Of a DNA stretch of 64,000 nucleotides, positions 50,249 through 60,953 are shown piece after piece. The stretch spans positions 5,027,859 to 5,091,858 of the forward strand of contig CM063287.1 in assembly GCA_032173965.1 (NCBI GenBank). The letters are read 5' to 3'. The position numbers were made by a program, and so were the translations under genes. The notes under the pieces were generated by a model. It searched no databases. It was not told where the DNA came from and saw nothing but the letters and a program-made list of their open reading frames with translations. The DNA is from Sitta carolinensis (taxonomy: Eukaryota > Chordata > Aves > Passeriformes > Sittidae). Position 1 is the stretch's first letter. Each line of letters starts with the position of its first letter.

Positions 50249-53200
50249 ATACTAATACATGGATTGCTAAAAGAGAGGGCTAAATCCTCCTTGTTCTTGT
50301 CACCAGTTGTAGGTCTGGTCTGAAATTTTTGCCAGATGAAAAACTATTTGCTCAGCTGGTGGGAAAACACAGTTTGTTATCTTACAGAAACACTGGCCTG
50401 TGGAACCCCACAAAAGCTTATTCTGTAGGATCATTAAATATTAAGCAGGAAGAGGTACAAAATCATGATCCAGTCTGAGTGTGCCAATCCTTCTTTGTAT
50501 TTGGGAGGTAGCACCAAGTGTCCCAGTGGCAACTCTGGGGTCTATGAGCACCAGAGGGATCCCTGGGACAGACGAATGTGTGTGCAAAGGGGAGGGAACC
50601 TGTGTTAATGATTCAGAGAAAGGATTATCATACAAATGCTTACTCCGGGGACATCAAAGAATATGTATGTAAAATGCAGTAAAAAGCAGGAGTTTCTCTG
50701 TGTCAGGATGCAAGATTTTGGTGAAGATACCCCCTTGTTCAACCAGCACTGTAACAAAGAATGTCTGCTTTGTTATGCTATGGAGGAGTTTTTGACTGAT
50801 TTTGGCAACGAGAGGCGATAGCAAACAGTCACTTTCACATGGATAAAATCCATGGGAGGGAGAAGGATGAAGACTCCAGACCTGAGAGGGATTGGGAGTT
50901 ACAGTGCTCATAAATACATACGTAGATACACAACAAAAATAGGTTAACAGTAATTCCTGGCTTGCTTTGGTGAACACCTGAGAGATGGTATTATCAGCCC
51001 AGCCTTAAGAGTGCCATAAGATATCAGCTGAAATCTCATTTTCCAGCATTTACAGGAAAATGGTTGTTCTGACATGGAGAATGTCAGAAGACATGAAGAA
51101 TGTTCTCTCATTATTCTTTGAAAATGTATTTTCTCATTCTTGTTGAAATGGAGCTATTTCAGCATCAGGGTGGAAAAATGAATTCCAGTTGCAGTGTAGT
51201 TTTCAGCTTTCCCACTGGGCTCCAGCCTTTCTCTGGGACACACCTTAAGCACCCCTTGCTGCACTCAGGCATGGCTGATCCAAAGGCAGGTAAAGATATT
51301 TTGCCATAGCTTCTTAGTGTGGGAAGCAATAATATTGTTATATTTATGTTATAGATTTCACCCTATAAACCTTCAGCACAAGAAATCCCAGCTGCACAGA
51401 ATGATTTGTACCACTCAAGAGTGTTTTTGGGTGAAATGCAGCTACATTTTCATATACATTTTCATATAACTCCCAACTGAAATGGGCAGTGCTGCAGTCC
51501 CAAGTAGAGTATTTTGCTCTAAATAGGAGCTTTGCCAATATAGGAAGGGCTACTCCAGTGAGACTTCCTATCACAGGATTTCCACTGTTAGCAACTGTCC
51601 AAACTACTGCTAAACCCCTTTGAATTAAGCAGTACATAAATGTTTGCCAGTATTCAACAAAACAATATTAATTCAGTGGTTTTATTTGCATATTTAACTA
51701 GGACTTGGATGATGCCTGGGTGATTTGCGCCTGAAAATAAGTGTTGGCTTTGGCCACACACGCTGACCATTTGACCTTCACCCTGATGGAGTTTCTCCTC
51801 TTCCTTTCTCACCAACCTGTTCCAGTCCCTCCCAGCCCTCAGTACCTGCCCTGCAATGCTGCCACTCTACGTCGTGGCATTTAATGCCATTATTCTGTTT
51901 GTGAGCAGGCACTGGCAGCAGCTTCTCATGCCCTGTAGCACCATGTTTCCTCTCAGACAGCTTTCCCAGTGAGCACAGCACCACGTTTGCATTTCTGGGT
52001 GTGCTGGGAAGTGTCACACTTGCCTTTGCCTGTTCTTTGTGCCTCTCACCAGGCTGGCTGAGAGCACCTTGACATTTAGAATATGATGCAGTTCTGCCTG
52101 CAAAAAATACAATAAAGCTCACCATGAATTTAAAGTGGTTACTTCTGTCAACCACAAACTAAATGGAAATGGAATGCAGTATTTCCCTACATAATGATAT
52201 TCATGTGCTAATGGCAAGAGATTATGTCTTGTATAAGATTTATCAAAGTAAACTCAATGCATTTCATAAGCATCTCAGTGCTGCCTGTCCAAAGTGGTGT
52301 GCTCTGCCAAATGTGCACTGCATCACATAAAAGCTCCTAGATAGTGAATATGCTTGAGGCATTTACGAAAAATAACACATTTTTTGAACTTTGCTATTCA
52401 AACCAACTTAACATTTCACCTTGTAGTTTAAATAAAACAATATAAGTTCTCTGATGAAATTTTAATTATCTTCAAAATGGATAAAAAACATAGTTAAGGT
52501 CAATTTACAAGGGCAATAAAAGTAGGTAAAAAACACATTTATATTTTAAGTCTTGTAATGATAGCAGAATTTTCCCAGCATAGTAACATAGATGTAACAC
52601 TGATCAAAAATCTAGTAAAAGGCATTCAGCACTATGTGGTTCAAGGGCTTCTTCTGATAAATAAATGCCACATCATATGTGCATTCAAGGCTCAAATAGA
52701 TTCTGAATATCATGAATACCCAGACTTTTTTACCTGGTACTGATTTACTGGGAAAGAATATAGGTAAGCAACTGAAATGCAGACCCTCTCTTGTGACAAC
52801 ACATTGTTCTCCTCCCCTCCCTCCTGTTCATCACAACGCAGCTACACTTTGTAAGTTCACTGAAAATAAGGCAAAGTGGTATCATTGCACTTTTACTTTG
52901 TTAGTATGATTTTTAGATTGATAATTTACTTCTCCAGTAAATGCACTCAACATGATCTGTCTCTGCTCTTAAATACAAAACTAATTTAAACTCTAACGAG
53001 TTGCAGATCCTTATAAAGTCAGACTGGGCCTAAGGCTTAGTTTCAGTAAAAGGCACTTGAACTGAAGTGTCCATGTGCACTCTGTGTCTTTAGGATTTTG
53101 CTGTAGCTCCCAGTCAGTGCAGTCAGAGACCACCTGAATATGATAAGTCTGTCAGAGTGGGCTCCACTTGCCCCTCTGCTGTACACAGAAACATTTTAGC

Positions 53201-53803
53201 TGCCCCTGGGCCTTCTCGTTCTGAAGGTACAAAAAGAAACAGATCCTCCCTGAACACACCACACCTGACAGGTGTGTGCAGACATTGTGGATCCTACAGG
53301 GCATACCAGAGGGCACCAGACAGCTGTGCTGACACAACCAAATCCCCCACTTTGGTGCCTGTTTTAAGGTAAACCCATCTGCTTTATTGATCTGCTTTCT
53401 TGAATGGCAGCTGAAACACTTGACTCCCAAGCAGACACTGAACAGCATCAGCAAAACCCAGAACTTCTTTGTTCAGACTCCTAGATGAACTGTCTGAAAA
53501 CGAGAATAATGCTTTTTCTTGAAGTTCGGAATGTGTTCTTCACAGTCTCATTTTCTGAACAGGTTGAAACAGATGACAATATCCCCCTTGGCTACTGCCC
53601 TCAAAAATGAAATCACCCTCAGAGACACGGCACTATTTTCAGAACAAGTGCTGATTAAAGGGTGAGAGAATGAGCCACAGAACAAAACAAGTTTTCCAGC
53701 ACACAGCCATAGGCAACTACAACTATTTGACGTTGCATAGCAGAATGGAGAGGGAAACTTCTGCAAGCTGTTAGTATATCCAGTATTAATGCTCACCAAT
53801 CAG

Positions 53804-53855
53804 AAAAAAAAAACAAAAAAAAAAAAAAAAAAAACAAACAAAAAAAAAAAAAAAA
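53804..53855. repeat. A-rich tract
   Basis: A runs separated by single C or AAC interruptions. Confidence 0.95.
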
Positions 53856-54194
53856 CCGTTTTGCAAGGCTGCCACATCCAGGAGGCACAAACATCTCACA
53901 TAACAGCTGGGGCCCAGCATAGCAAAACTCTTTGGAACACCTCAAGCAAATGGTAAAGTATCTCCTGAAAAAGTGTTTTGTACACTGCAAGCTGGATAAT
54001 GAGAAAACCACATACTTGGAAATTAATTTTTAATAGGTGCACCTTATTAGCAAAATGCTGCACAGCCAAATCCTGCACAGCCAAATCCTGCTTTCCAAAC
54101 ACAGATCAGCTTCTTCTATTCTCTTTGCCTGCAATTTCTTCCTCTGCCTTGGGTAGAAAATAAAGCAAAATGGGTCCTTTTCTCTCTTGTGTAT

Positions 54195-54641
54195 TCACCT
54201 AGAATGCAGCGCAGTGCACCTGTGTAGCAGCAGCAACAAAGTGACTTGGACCCCCTTTATGCATCCAACAGAGATCACTTGATTGTAAAAATCAGCCCCT
54301 TTTTATACCTTTAATCTCAACCTGACATAACTTAAACCAAAGCGAGACTTAAACAAACTTAACAGAAGAGGGTCACCCATTGGCTGGCACAGCTGCAGCG
54401 CTGCTGTCCACACTATTTCCACACAATCATCTTCTCACTCATACCCACAACAGGTGCTGCCCACCCGTTCCTCCACAATCACAATCTCACTCCCAACAGT
54501 CACCAACTCTCCTCATTCAGAAGTGACTCTCATCCCTCAACCAACTTCCAACCATCCAGCCTGCAGCTGTGCCTTTCCCACAGGGCTGTCAGGTGAGCAC
54601 AAGACTTAACCACTTTAACAGTTATAACCCCATATCCTACA
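54195..54641 (-). mobile_element. Probable LTR, family H
   Basis: Read on the minus strand it starts TGTAGGATATGGGG (54641). It has a strong TATA box in GGTATAAAAAGGGG about 340 bp downstream, then an ATAAAG signal and a short U5-like end rich in GCTGCTGCTACAC. The composition and order are those of an LTR. The left border (near 54195) is approximate and I find no clear target duplication or second copy in the window. Confidence 0.45.
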
Positions 54642-54874
54642 CACCAGTTTCCAGTCCTGCATTTTATTTTCTGGTGTTAGGAAATTCAGCGTTTCATATT
54701 CATTACTGACAAAATTATACTAGAGCAGGCCAAAAAAATGTGATTTCCTTCCCATATTGGTCCATTTGGGAAGGACAATCCTGTACCTGAACATATGCAT
54801 GCATGAACCCAAGGGCTTCTGGTGCCTCAAAAGCACAAATGACAGGTACTTCTGCATTTCTGCTGTGGTTAAAG
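54642..54874. other. Spacer between LTRs
   Basis: Short AT-rich spacer; nothing recognised. Confidence 0.5.
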
Positions 54875-55175
54875 TGTAGTCTGGTTTCAGGCCTGATGTT
54901 TTGGTTCTCTAGCATTTTTTCCCAAGGAAGTGAGATTAACAACATAGAATGTTTTTGTAACGGTGTCTATGTTGGGCATTCCTTATGGGAGGAAGATTTT
55001 CTCTTGATGTCCCTCTGGTTTGACCAATGTGATTGAAGAGGTTTGCCTTTCCTTCACCAATCACATTGGTCTATGTAAAATTGTTTATAAGGAAAAACAA
55101 TCTCTAATAAAGTCATTTTTCACCACCTTGAGAAAAATCACAAGAATCCATATCGTGTTATATAAAACAGCAACA
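54875..55175 (+). mobile_element. Solo LTR, family B, diverged copy 3
   Basis: A 301-bp segment starting TGTAGTCTGG and ending CAGCAACA, flanked by a 7-bp direct repeat gttaaag (54868-54874 and 55176-55182). Its core TTGATGTCCCTCTGGTTTG, the CACCAATCACATTGG block and the AATAAAGTCA block (AATAAA at 55106-55111) match the reverse complements of the LTRs at 17982 and 29779. It is the most diverged of the three and has lost about 80 bp. It carries a perfect 14-bp inverted repeat around two CCAAT motifs. Confidence 0.65.
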
Positions 55176-56537
55176 GTTAAAGAGGCAGAACTCGGAGTCC
55201 CCTTGGATACATACCTCAAGCAAACCACGTGAACTGTTTCTTCCCAAAATTATCTGTGATAGTAAAACAGGGTAGAAAATCTTAGCTAAACACTTCTTTC
55301 TGCACCTGAGCTAGTTCTTTACTGAAGTATAGCTTAGAGTTGTCTTCTAAAGAGACTCAGAGATGTATTCCACAGAATTAAAGCTCCATTTCCTATCCAA
55401 TATGCTAGAGAATAACAGTTCCCAGACAGTTTTCCAAACAGAAAAATGTTATAAAAATTTTTCCTTGTATTTATTGCACTTACAGTATTTGCTGCATGGA
55501 GGAATACTGTAATTAGCATTTATAGTACTACACTGAACAAAATGACCAGAGTCCATCTGCTCTGGAGTTTTCTTTGCAGGCTACCCCTCTCTCCCTACTC
55601 TGGTGCAGTTCATATGTAGGATTGAAATACAGAGATACAATAGATAGGTAAACCTCCTCTCTCCCTGTGCATTCTCTATAGGGAACAGTTACTGCTACTT
55701 TAGGTACCACAGGAGGTCCATATAAACCCTGCAGTAGCCCAGACATTTGTCATTATAGAGGTCAACTCTGGAAAGCAGATCTGGCAAAGCTTTGCCTTTC
55801 ACCCCAAGTGGGGACACACAGATTTGACTCTCACAGTCAGAACACACTTTAGACCTCTCTGATCAGCCCATAAAACTGATTCCAAAAGGAACTTCTGTAC
55901 TGTCACAGTGTGATCTTACATCTTAGAGGATGCCTGGACTGGCTATGAAGGATGGCTGCCCACAAGAACACTGCATGGAGGATGATGGGAAATAAAGGTT
56001 TGAGCCTGTCTAGTTATTGCAGTATCATGTTTGTTTCTTGAGGCTCAGAGGCTCCTCTGGATCAGTATGTTTGCCTGTACCAAGAGGAAGATACCCAAAC
56101 ACTTAGATTCCTGCTGAGAAAGCTTGGCTGCATCAACTACATGAAAAAGATAGTTAAAAAGACAGAATAAAGAAAACCTCTAAGAAAACTCAACAGCGAA
56201 CTATTGTAACTGGAGACAGTGATTCCCTTCCTGACATGCACAAATAATAGATAGGTGGGTGTTCCTGCTAAGCACCTGCTCACAAAGCCCAAAAGGCATG
56301 TACTGTATCCTGACTCTCAAACAGGTATTTCTGCTGCAATTTCATCTCAGAGACACTGTACGTCACCTCTCCTTCCCTTCCACACTAAGTCAATCAGACA
56401 ATATAGGACTTCCTAATAGCCAAATGCACATTCTGCCCTCATTCTGCTGCATTTTCCCACTGAAACCTCAGTATTTGCGTTTAATCATGCATTTAGGAAG
56501 GCATACTTTCCTTCCCACATCTTCCCACAACTACGAA
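55176..56537. other. Intergenic flank of the satellite
   Basis: No gene seen. The last 60 bases before the array become C/T-rich (CTTTCCTTCCCACATCTTCCCAC), so the boundary is gradual. Confidence 0.5.
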
Positions 56538-57831
56538 CCCCTTCCCTTCCCTTCCCTTCCTCCCTTCCCTTCCCTTCCCTTCCCTTCCCTTCCTCCCTTC
56601 CCATCCTTCCCTTCCCCTTCCCAACCTTCCCACCTTCCCTTCCCAACCTTCCCTTCCCAACCTTCCCAAACCTTCCCTTCCCAAACCTTCCCAAACCTTC
56701 CCTTCCCAAACCTTCCCAAACCTTCCCAAACCTTCCCAAACCTTCCAAACCTTCCAAACTTCCCTTCCCAAACCTTCCCTTCCCAAACCTTCCCTTCCCA
56801 AAACTTCCCAAACCTTCCCAAACCTTCCCAAACCCCCTTCCTCCCAAACCTTCCCTTCCCAAACCTTCCCTTCCCAAACCTTCCCCTTCCCAAACCTTCC
56901 CTTCCCAAACCTTCCCCCTTCCAAACCTTCCCAAACCTTACCTTCCCTTCCCAAACCTTCCTTTTCCCTTCCCTTCCCTTCCCTTCCCTTCCCTTCCCTT
57001 CCCTTCCCTTCCCTTCTCCTTCCCTTCCCTTCCCTTCCCTTCCCTTCCCTTCCCTTCCCTTCCCTTCCCATACCTTCCCTTCCCAACCTTCCCTTCCCTT
57101 CCCTTCCCTCCTTCCCTTCCACCTTCCCTTCCCAAACTTCCTTCCCAAACCTTCCCTTCCCAAACCTTCCCTTCCCAAACCTTCCCAAACCTTCCCAAAC
57201 CTTCCCTTCAACCTTCCCAACCTTCCCAAACCTTCCCTTCCTTCCCAAACCTTCCCAAACCTTCCCAAACCTTCTCCCAAACCTTCCCAAACCTTCCCAA
57301 ACCTTCCCAAACCTTCCCAAACCTTCCAACTTCCCTATCCCATACCTTCCCTTCCCAAACCTTCCCTTTCCCAAAACCTTCCCTAAACCTTCCCTTCCCA
57401 AACCTTCCCTTCCCAAACCTTACCTCCAAACTTACTCCTCCCAATTCCTTCCCTTCCCCTTCCCCACCTTCCCTTCCCCCTCACCTTCCCTACCTTCCCT
57501 CACCTTCCTTCCCAAACCTTCCCTACCTTCCCAAACCTTCCTTCCCAAACCTTCCTTCCCAAACCTCCTTCCCAAACCTTCCCTTCCCAAACCCTTCCCA
57601 AACCTTCCCTTCCCAAACCTTCCCAAACCTTCCCAAACTTCCCAAACCTCCCTTCCCAAACCTTCCTTCCCAAACCTTCCTTCCCAAACCTTCCCAAACT
57701 CCAAACTTCCCAAACCTTCACCTTCCCAAACCACCTTCCCAAACCTTACCTTCCCAAACCTTCCCAAACCTTAACCTTCCTTCCACCTTCCCTTACTCTC
57801 CCAAACCTTCCCTTCCCAAAACCTTCCCTTC
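56538..57831. repeat. CCTTCCCAAA / CCCTT satellite, block 1
   Basis: About 1.3 kb of pyrimidine-rich tandem repeat on the plus strand. Units are the decamer CCTTCCCAAA, the 15-mer CCTTCCCTTCCCAAA and pure CCCTT pentamers. Pentamers dominate at 56538-56610 and 56966-57069; decamers and 15-mers dominate at 56640-56940 and 57130-57440; the rest is degenerate. Period 10 and 15 units rarely contain stop codons, so frames of 375 codons (plus) and 307 codons (minus) arise. These are not genes. The repeat ends at the LTR at 57832. Confidence 0.95.
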
Positions 57832-58217
57832 TTAACACTCTGCTAATACTGCTAAAAGCAAACATACCCATGATTTCCCTTAGTCCAAGGGTTTAATCTG
57901 AGCGAACGGCAATAGTGACTTAGAGCAAACATACAGATGTTATAAGGCACAAGACAATGTGATAATATAAACAAAGAATATTTGATACTCACAAGGCTGA
58001 ACACCAGGAACAAATCCTGGAGGAGCTAACCTTTGGAAGAACAGCCAACAATGAGCTTTGCCAACCAACCATGAGCTATGCCAACCAATGATGAGCTTTA
58101 CTTTTGCAATATGTATGAGCTAATTAACAATCATATAAATGTAGACTTCTGATCTTAATAAACGGAGACTGATTGATCATTATAGAATGGTGTCTGTCTC
58201 CCGCTGTTTCTCCAACA
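57832..58217 (+). mobile_element. Solo LTR inside the satellite
   Basis: A non-repeat island of about 386 bp within the array. Its right part reads as an LTR end: a TATAAATG box, AATAAACGGAGACTG (AATAAA at 58157-58162), a short U5 and a CTCCAACA terminus. The left part starts TTAACACTCTGC or, alternatively, TGCTAATACTGC at 57841. The hexamer cccttc is present on both sides (57826-57831 and 58218-58223), but in this array that match can arise by chance. Within it three CCAACMAN-ATGAGCT units (58045-58095) form a short tandem. No coding sequence is present. Confidence 0.7.
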
Positions 58218-60031
58218 CCCTTCCCAAAAATTCCCAAACCTTACCTTCCCAAACCTTCCCAAACATTCCCAAACCTTACCTTCCCAAACCTTCCCTCCCC
58301 AAACCTTCCCTTACCAAACCTTCCCATCCCAAAACTTACCTTCCCAAACCTTCCCTTCCCAAACCTTCACAAACCTTCCCAAACCATCCCTTCCCAAACT
58401 ATCCCTTCCCAAACCTTCCCTTCCAAACCTTATCTTCCTTTCCCTTCCCTTCGCTTCCCACACCTTCCCTTCCTTTCCCTTCCCTTCTCTTCCCAAACAT
58501 CCCCAAACCTTCCCTTCCCAAAACTTCCCTTCCCAAACCTTCCTAAACCTCCACTTCCTTTCCCTTCCCTTCTCTTCCCAAACCTTCCCTTCCCAAATCT
58601 TCCCAAACCTTCCCTTCCTAACTTCCCAAACCTTCCCAAACCTTCCCTTCCCAAATCTTCCCAAACCTTCCCTTCCTAACTTCCCAAACCTTCCCAAACC
58701 TTCCCTTCACAAATCTTCCCTTCCCAAACCTTCCCTTCCCAAACCTTCCCTCCCCAAACCTTCCCTTACCAAACCTTCCCATCCCAAAACTTACCTTACC
58801 AAACCTTCCCTTCACAAACCTTCACAAACCATCCCTTCCCAAACTATCCCTTCCCAAACCTTCCCTTCGCAAACCTTATCTTCCTTTCCCTTCCCTTTGC
58901 TTCCCACACCTTCCCTTCCTTTCCCTTCCCTTCTCTTCCCAAACCTCCCCAAATCATCCCTTCCCAAACCATCCCTTCCCAAACCTTCCCTTCCCAAACC
59001 TTACCTTCGCAAACCTTCGCAAAACTTCCCTTCCCAAACCTTTCCTTCCCAAATCTTCCCAAACCTTCCCATCCCAAACCTTCCCTTCCCAAACCATCCC
59101 ATCCCAAAACAACCCTTCCCAAGCCTTCCCTTCCCAAACCTTCCCTTCCCTTCACAAACCTTCTCAAACCTTCCCTTCCCTTCACAAACCTTCCCTTTCC
59201 AAACCTTCACTTCCCAAACCTTCACAAACCTTCACAAACCTTCCCTTCCCAAACCTTCCCAACGTTCCCTTCCCAAACCTTCCCTTCCCAAAACTTCTCA
59301 AACGTTCCCTTCCCAAGCCCTCCCTTCCCAAACCCTCCTTCTCCAAACCTTCCCAGACCTTCCCTTCCCAAACATTCCCAAATATTCCTTTCCCAAATCT
59401 TCACAAATCTTCCCAAACCTTCCCTTCCCAAACCTTCTCATCCCAAACCTTCCCTTCTCAAACCTTACCTTCGGAAACCTTCCCTTCCCAAACCTTCTCA
59501 TCCCAAACCTTCCCTTCCCAAACCTTACCTTCGGAAACCTTCCCTTCCCAAACCTTACCTTCCCAAACCTTCCCAAACCTTCCCTTCCCAAACCTTCCCT
59601 TCCCAAAGCTTTCCATACCTTCCTAAACCTTCCCAAACCTTCCCTTTCCAAACCTTCCCTTCCAAACCTTCCCTTCCCAAACTTTCCCAAACCTTCCCTT
59701 CCCAAACCTTCCCAAACCTTCCCTTCCCAAACCTTCCCTTCCCAAACCTTCCCAAACATTCCTTTCTCAAACCTTCCCAAATCTTCCCAAACCTTCCCTT
59801 CCTTTCCCTTCCCAAACCTTCCCAAAGCTTTCCATACCTTCCTAAACCTTCCCAAACCTTCCCTTTCCAAACCTTCCCTTCCAAACCTTCCCTTCCCAAA
59901 CTTTCCCAAACCTTCCCTTCCCAAACCTTCCCTTCCCAAACCTTCCCAAACATTCCTTTCTCAAACCTTCCCAAACCTTCCCAAATCTTCCCAAACCTTC
60001 ACAAACCTTCCCTTCCCAATCCTTCCCTTCC
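58218..60031. repeat. CCTTCCCAAA satellite, block 2
   Basis: About 1.8 kb of the same repeat type as block 1, here mostly decamer and 15-mer units with scattered point changes (AACATTCC, AATCTTCC, CATCCC). Longer segments are duplicated inside it: about 58291-58500 recurs at 58746-58950, a 60-bp module at 59461 recurs at 59521, and 59602 onward recurs at 59821. The 386-codon plus frame (58897-60057) is a by-product of the repeat. The block stops exactly at the provirus LTR. Confidence 0.95.
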
Positions 60032-60666
60032 TGTCGGAACCCAGGATGTCTCTATGACAGTCCTGGATGATCCAAACTCCAGCCAAGGGGCTTCTAAACC
60101 CTGACAGGGGAGTCGGAGGCCCTGGCAGGAAGCCAGGGACTGCTGCGGTTTTCAGTTTGATCCATGGAACAAATTATCACCTCTAAATGAAGAACTAAAA
60201 GTCACAAAATTCTAGGTAACATGACAGTAGTAGTTATAGAGGGGAAAAAGGGAATTTTTGGGGATCTTACCATAGGGGCTTAGCGGGTAAGATGGAGGGA
60301 CTTGGGCATTGTCCTGTCCTCCTTCCTTCTTCTTCCTCACCCCCATCTTTTGGTGATGTTGGCACTTGGGGATTGGATTACAGTAGAATGTAACTGTCTA
60401 GGTGATAGGCATTGGATCATAACTGTAAATAACTAACACATTGTGGTAAAAATGTTAGTGCCTGCCCCTGGGGCAGGGTGTGTGCCTCGGGCTGCCCTGC
60501 TGAACAGACCTCGGCAGCCCACACAGAAAATATCTCAGATAAGAAGCAATAAAGCAACCTTGACAGCAGCAGCCGAAGACTCTTGACTCATTCTTTCAGC
60601 AACAGGGTTTGGAGACAGCAGAATTTATATATCTCGGGGTCATCCTGACCAAAGCAACCCCCAAGA
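60032..60666 (+). mobile_element. Provirus 5' LTR, family A
   Basis: It begins TGTCGGAACCCAGGATG directly after the CCTTCC array. It is homologous to the solo LTR at 18687-19286 at the start, over a GGCACTTGGGGATTGG / GTGATAGGCATTGGATC middle block, and at the end (both finish with CCCAAGA). The polyadenylation signal AATAAA is at 60548-60553. The end is placed at 60666 by analogy with the solo copy, four bases before the primer-binding site. Length 635 bp. No clear TATA box is seen. It drives, or once drove, the gag-containing provirus that continues off the window. Confidence 0.88.
60548..60553 (+). promoter_or_regulatory. LTR polyadenylation signal
   Basis: AATAAA within GAAGCAATAAAGCAACC, in the expected R region of the 5' LTR, about 115 bases before its end. 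Confidence 0.7.
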
Positions 60667-60669
60667 TTT

Positions 60670-60689
60670 TGGCGTCCCCCTGGGTGGGC
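60670..60689 (+). other. Primer-binding site, tRNA-Asn-like
   Basis: The sequence starts TGGCGTCCC, as required for pairing with a tRNA 3' CCA end. It matches the complement of the vertebrate tRNA-Asn 3' end as I know it, except that two extra C are present in the middle (20 instead of 18 bases). It sits four bases after the LTR end. The tRNA assignment comes from recall and should be checked against the species' own tRNAs. Confidence 0.6.
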
Positions 60690-60953
60690 ATCCCAGGAGT
60701 GATTGGTTGGCAGGCAGCCAAGCCAGCAGACGCTGAACTCTTAACCCAGAAGAGGCACACCACCAGAGAGAAGAATCCCAGGGAAGAGAAACCTGACCTT
60801 TGCCAAAAACCATCGCCTCGAGCACAGTCTGGACAAGAGGACGACCAGAAGCCCCCTGGAAATCCTCACCTGTGATCTGCTGGCTGGTGAACAGAACCTC
60901 CGGACTGACCCTGCGGTGCTTCAGCTTTCGGTGAGAAAGGTCAAATTGAGAAC
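60690..60953 (+). other. Proviral leader
   Basis: Untranslated leader between the primer-binding site and gag, where a packaging signal and splice donor would lie. An 88-codon frame (60609-60875) crosses the LTR, primer site and leader and is not a gene. I see no certain donor. Confidence 0.6.

Larger units (their letters stand above)
49825..54194. other. Intergenic with poly(A) tracts
   Basis: No gene recognised. A 33-base A run lies at 50212-50244, and an A-rich tract broken by C lies at 53804-53855. The 125-codon minus frame (51778-52155) and 107-codon minus frame (50654-50977) have no domain. Confidence 0.45.

Noticed and set aside
56259..57386. 375-codon plus-strand frame rich in Pro, Ser, Phe and Leu
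   Set aside because: It is the CCCTT/CCTTCCCAAA array translated; all three frames and the reverse strand show similar long repeats. No start context, no domain.
56538..60031. CRISPR-like regular repeats
   Set aside because: Units are contiguous 5-15 bp tandems without unique spacers, in a vertebrate genome.
58897..60057. 386-codon plus-strand frame, and 307- and 259-codon minus frames over the same or the neighbouring array
   Set aside because: Same cause: a tandem repeat lacking stop codons. Every five-base unit cycle gives a Pro/Leu/Lys/Ser or Gly/Lys/Arg-rich repeat.
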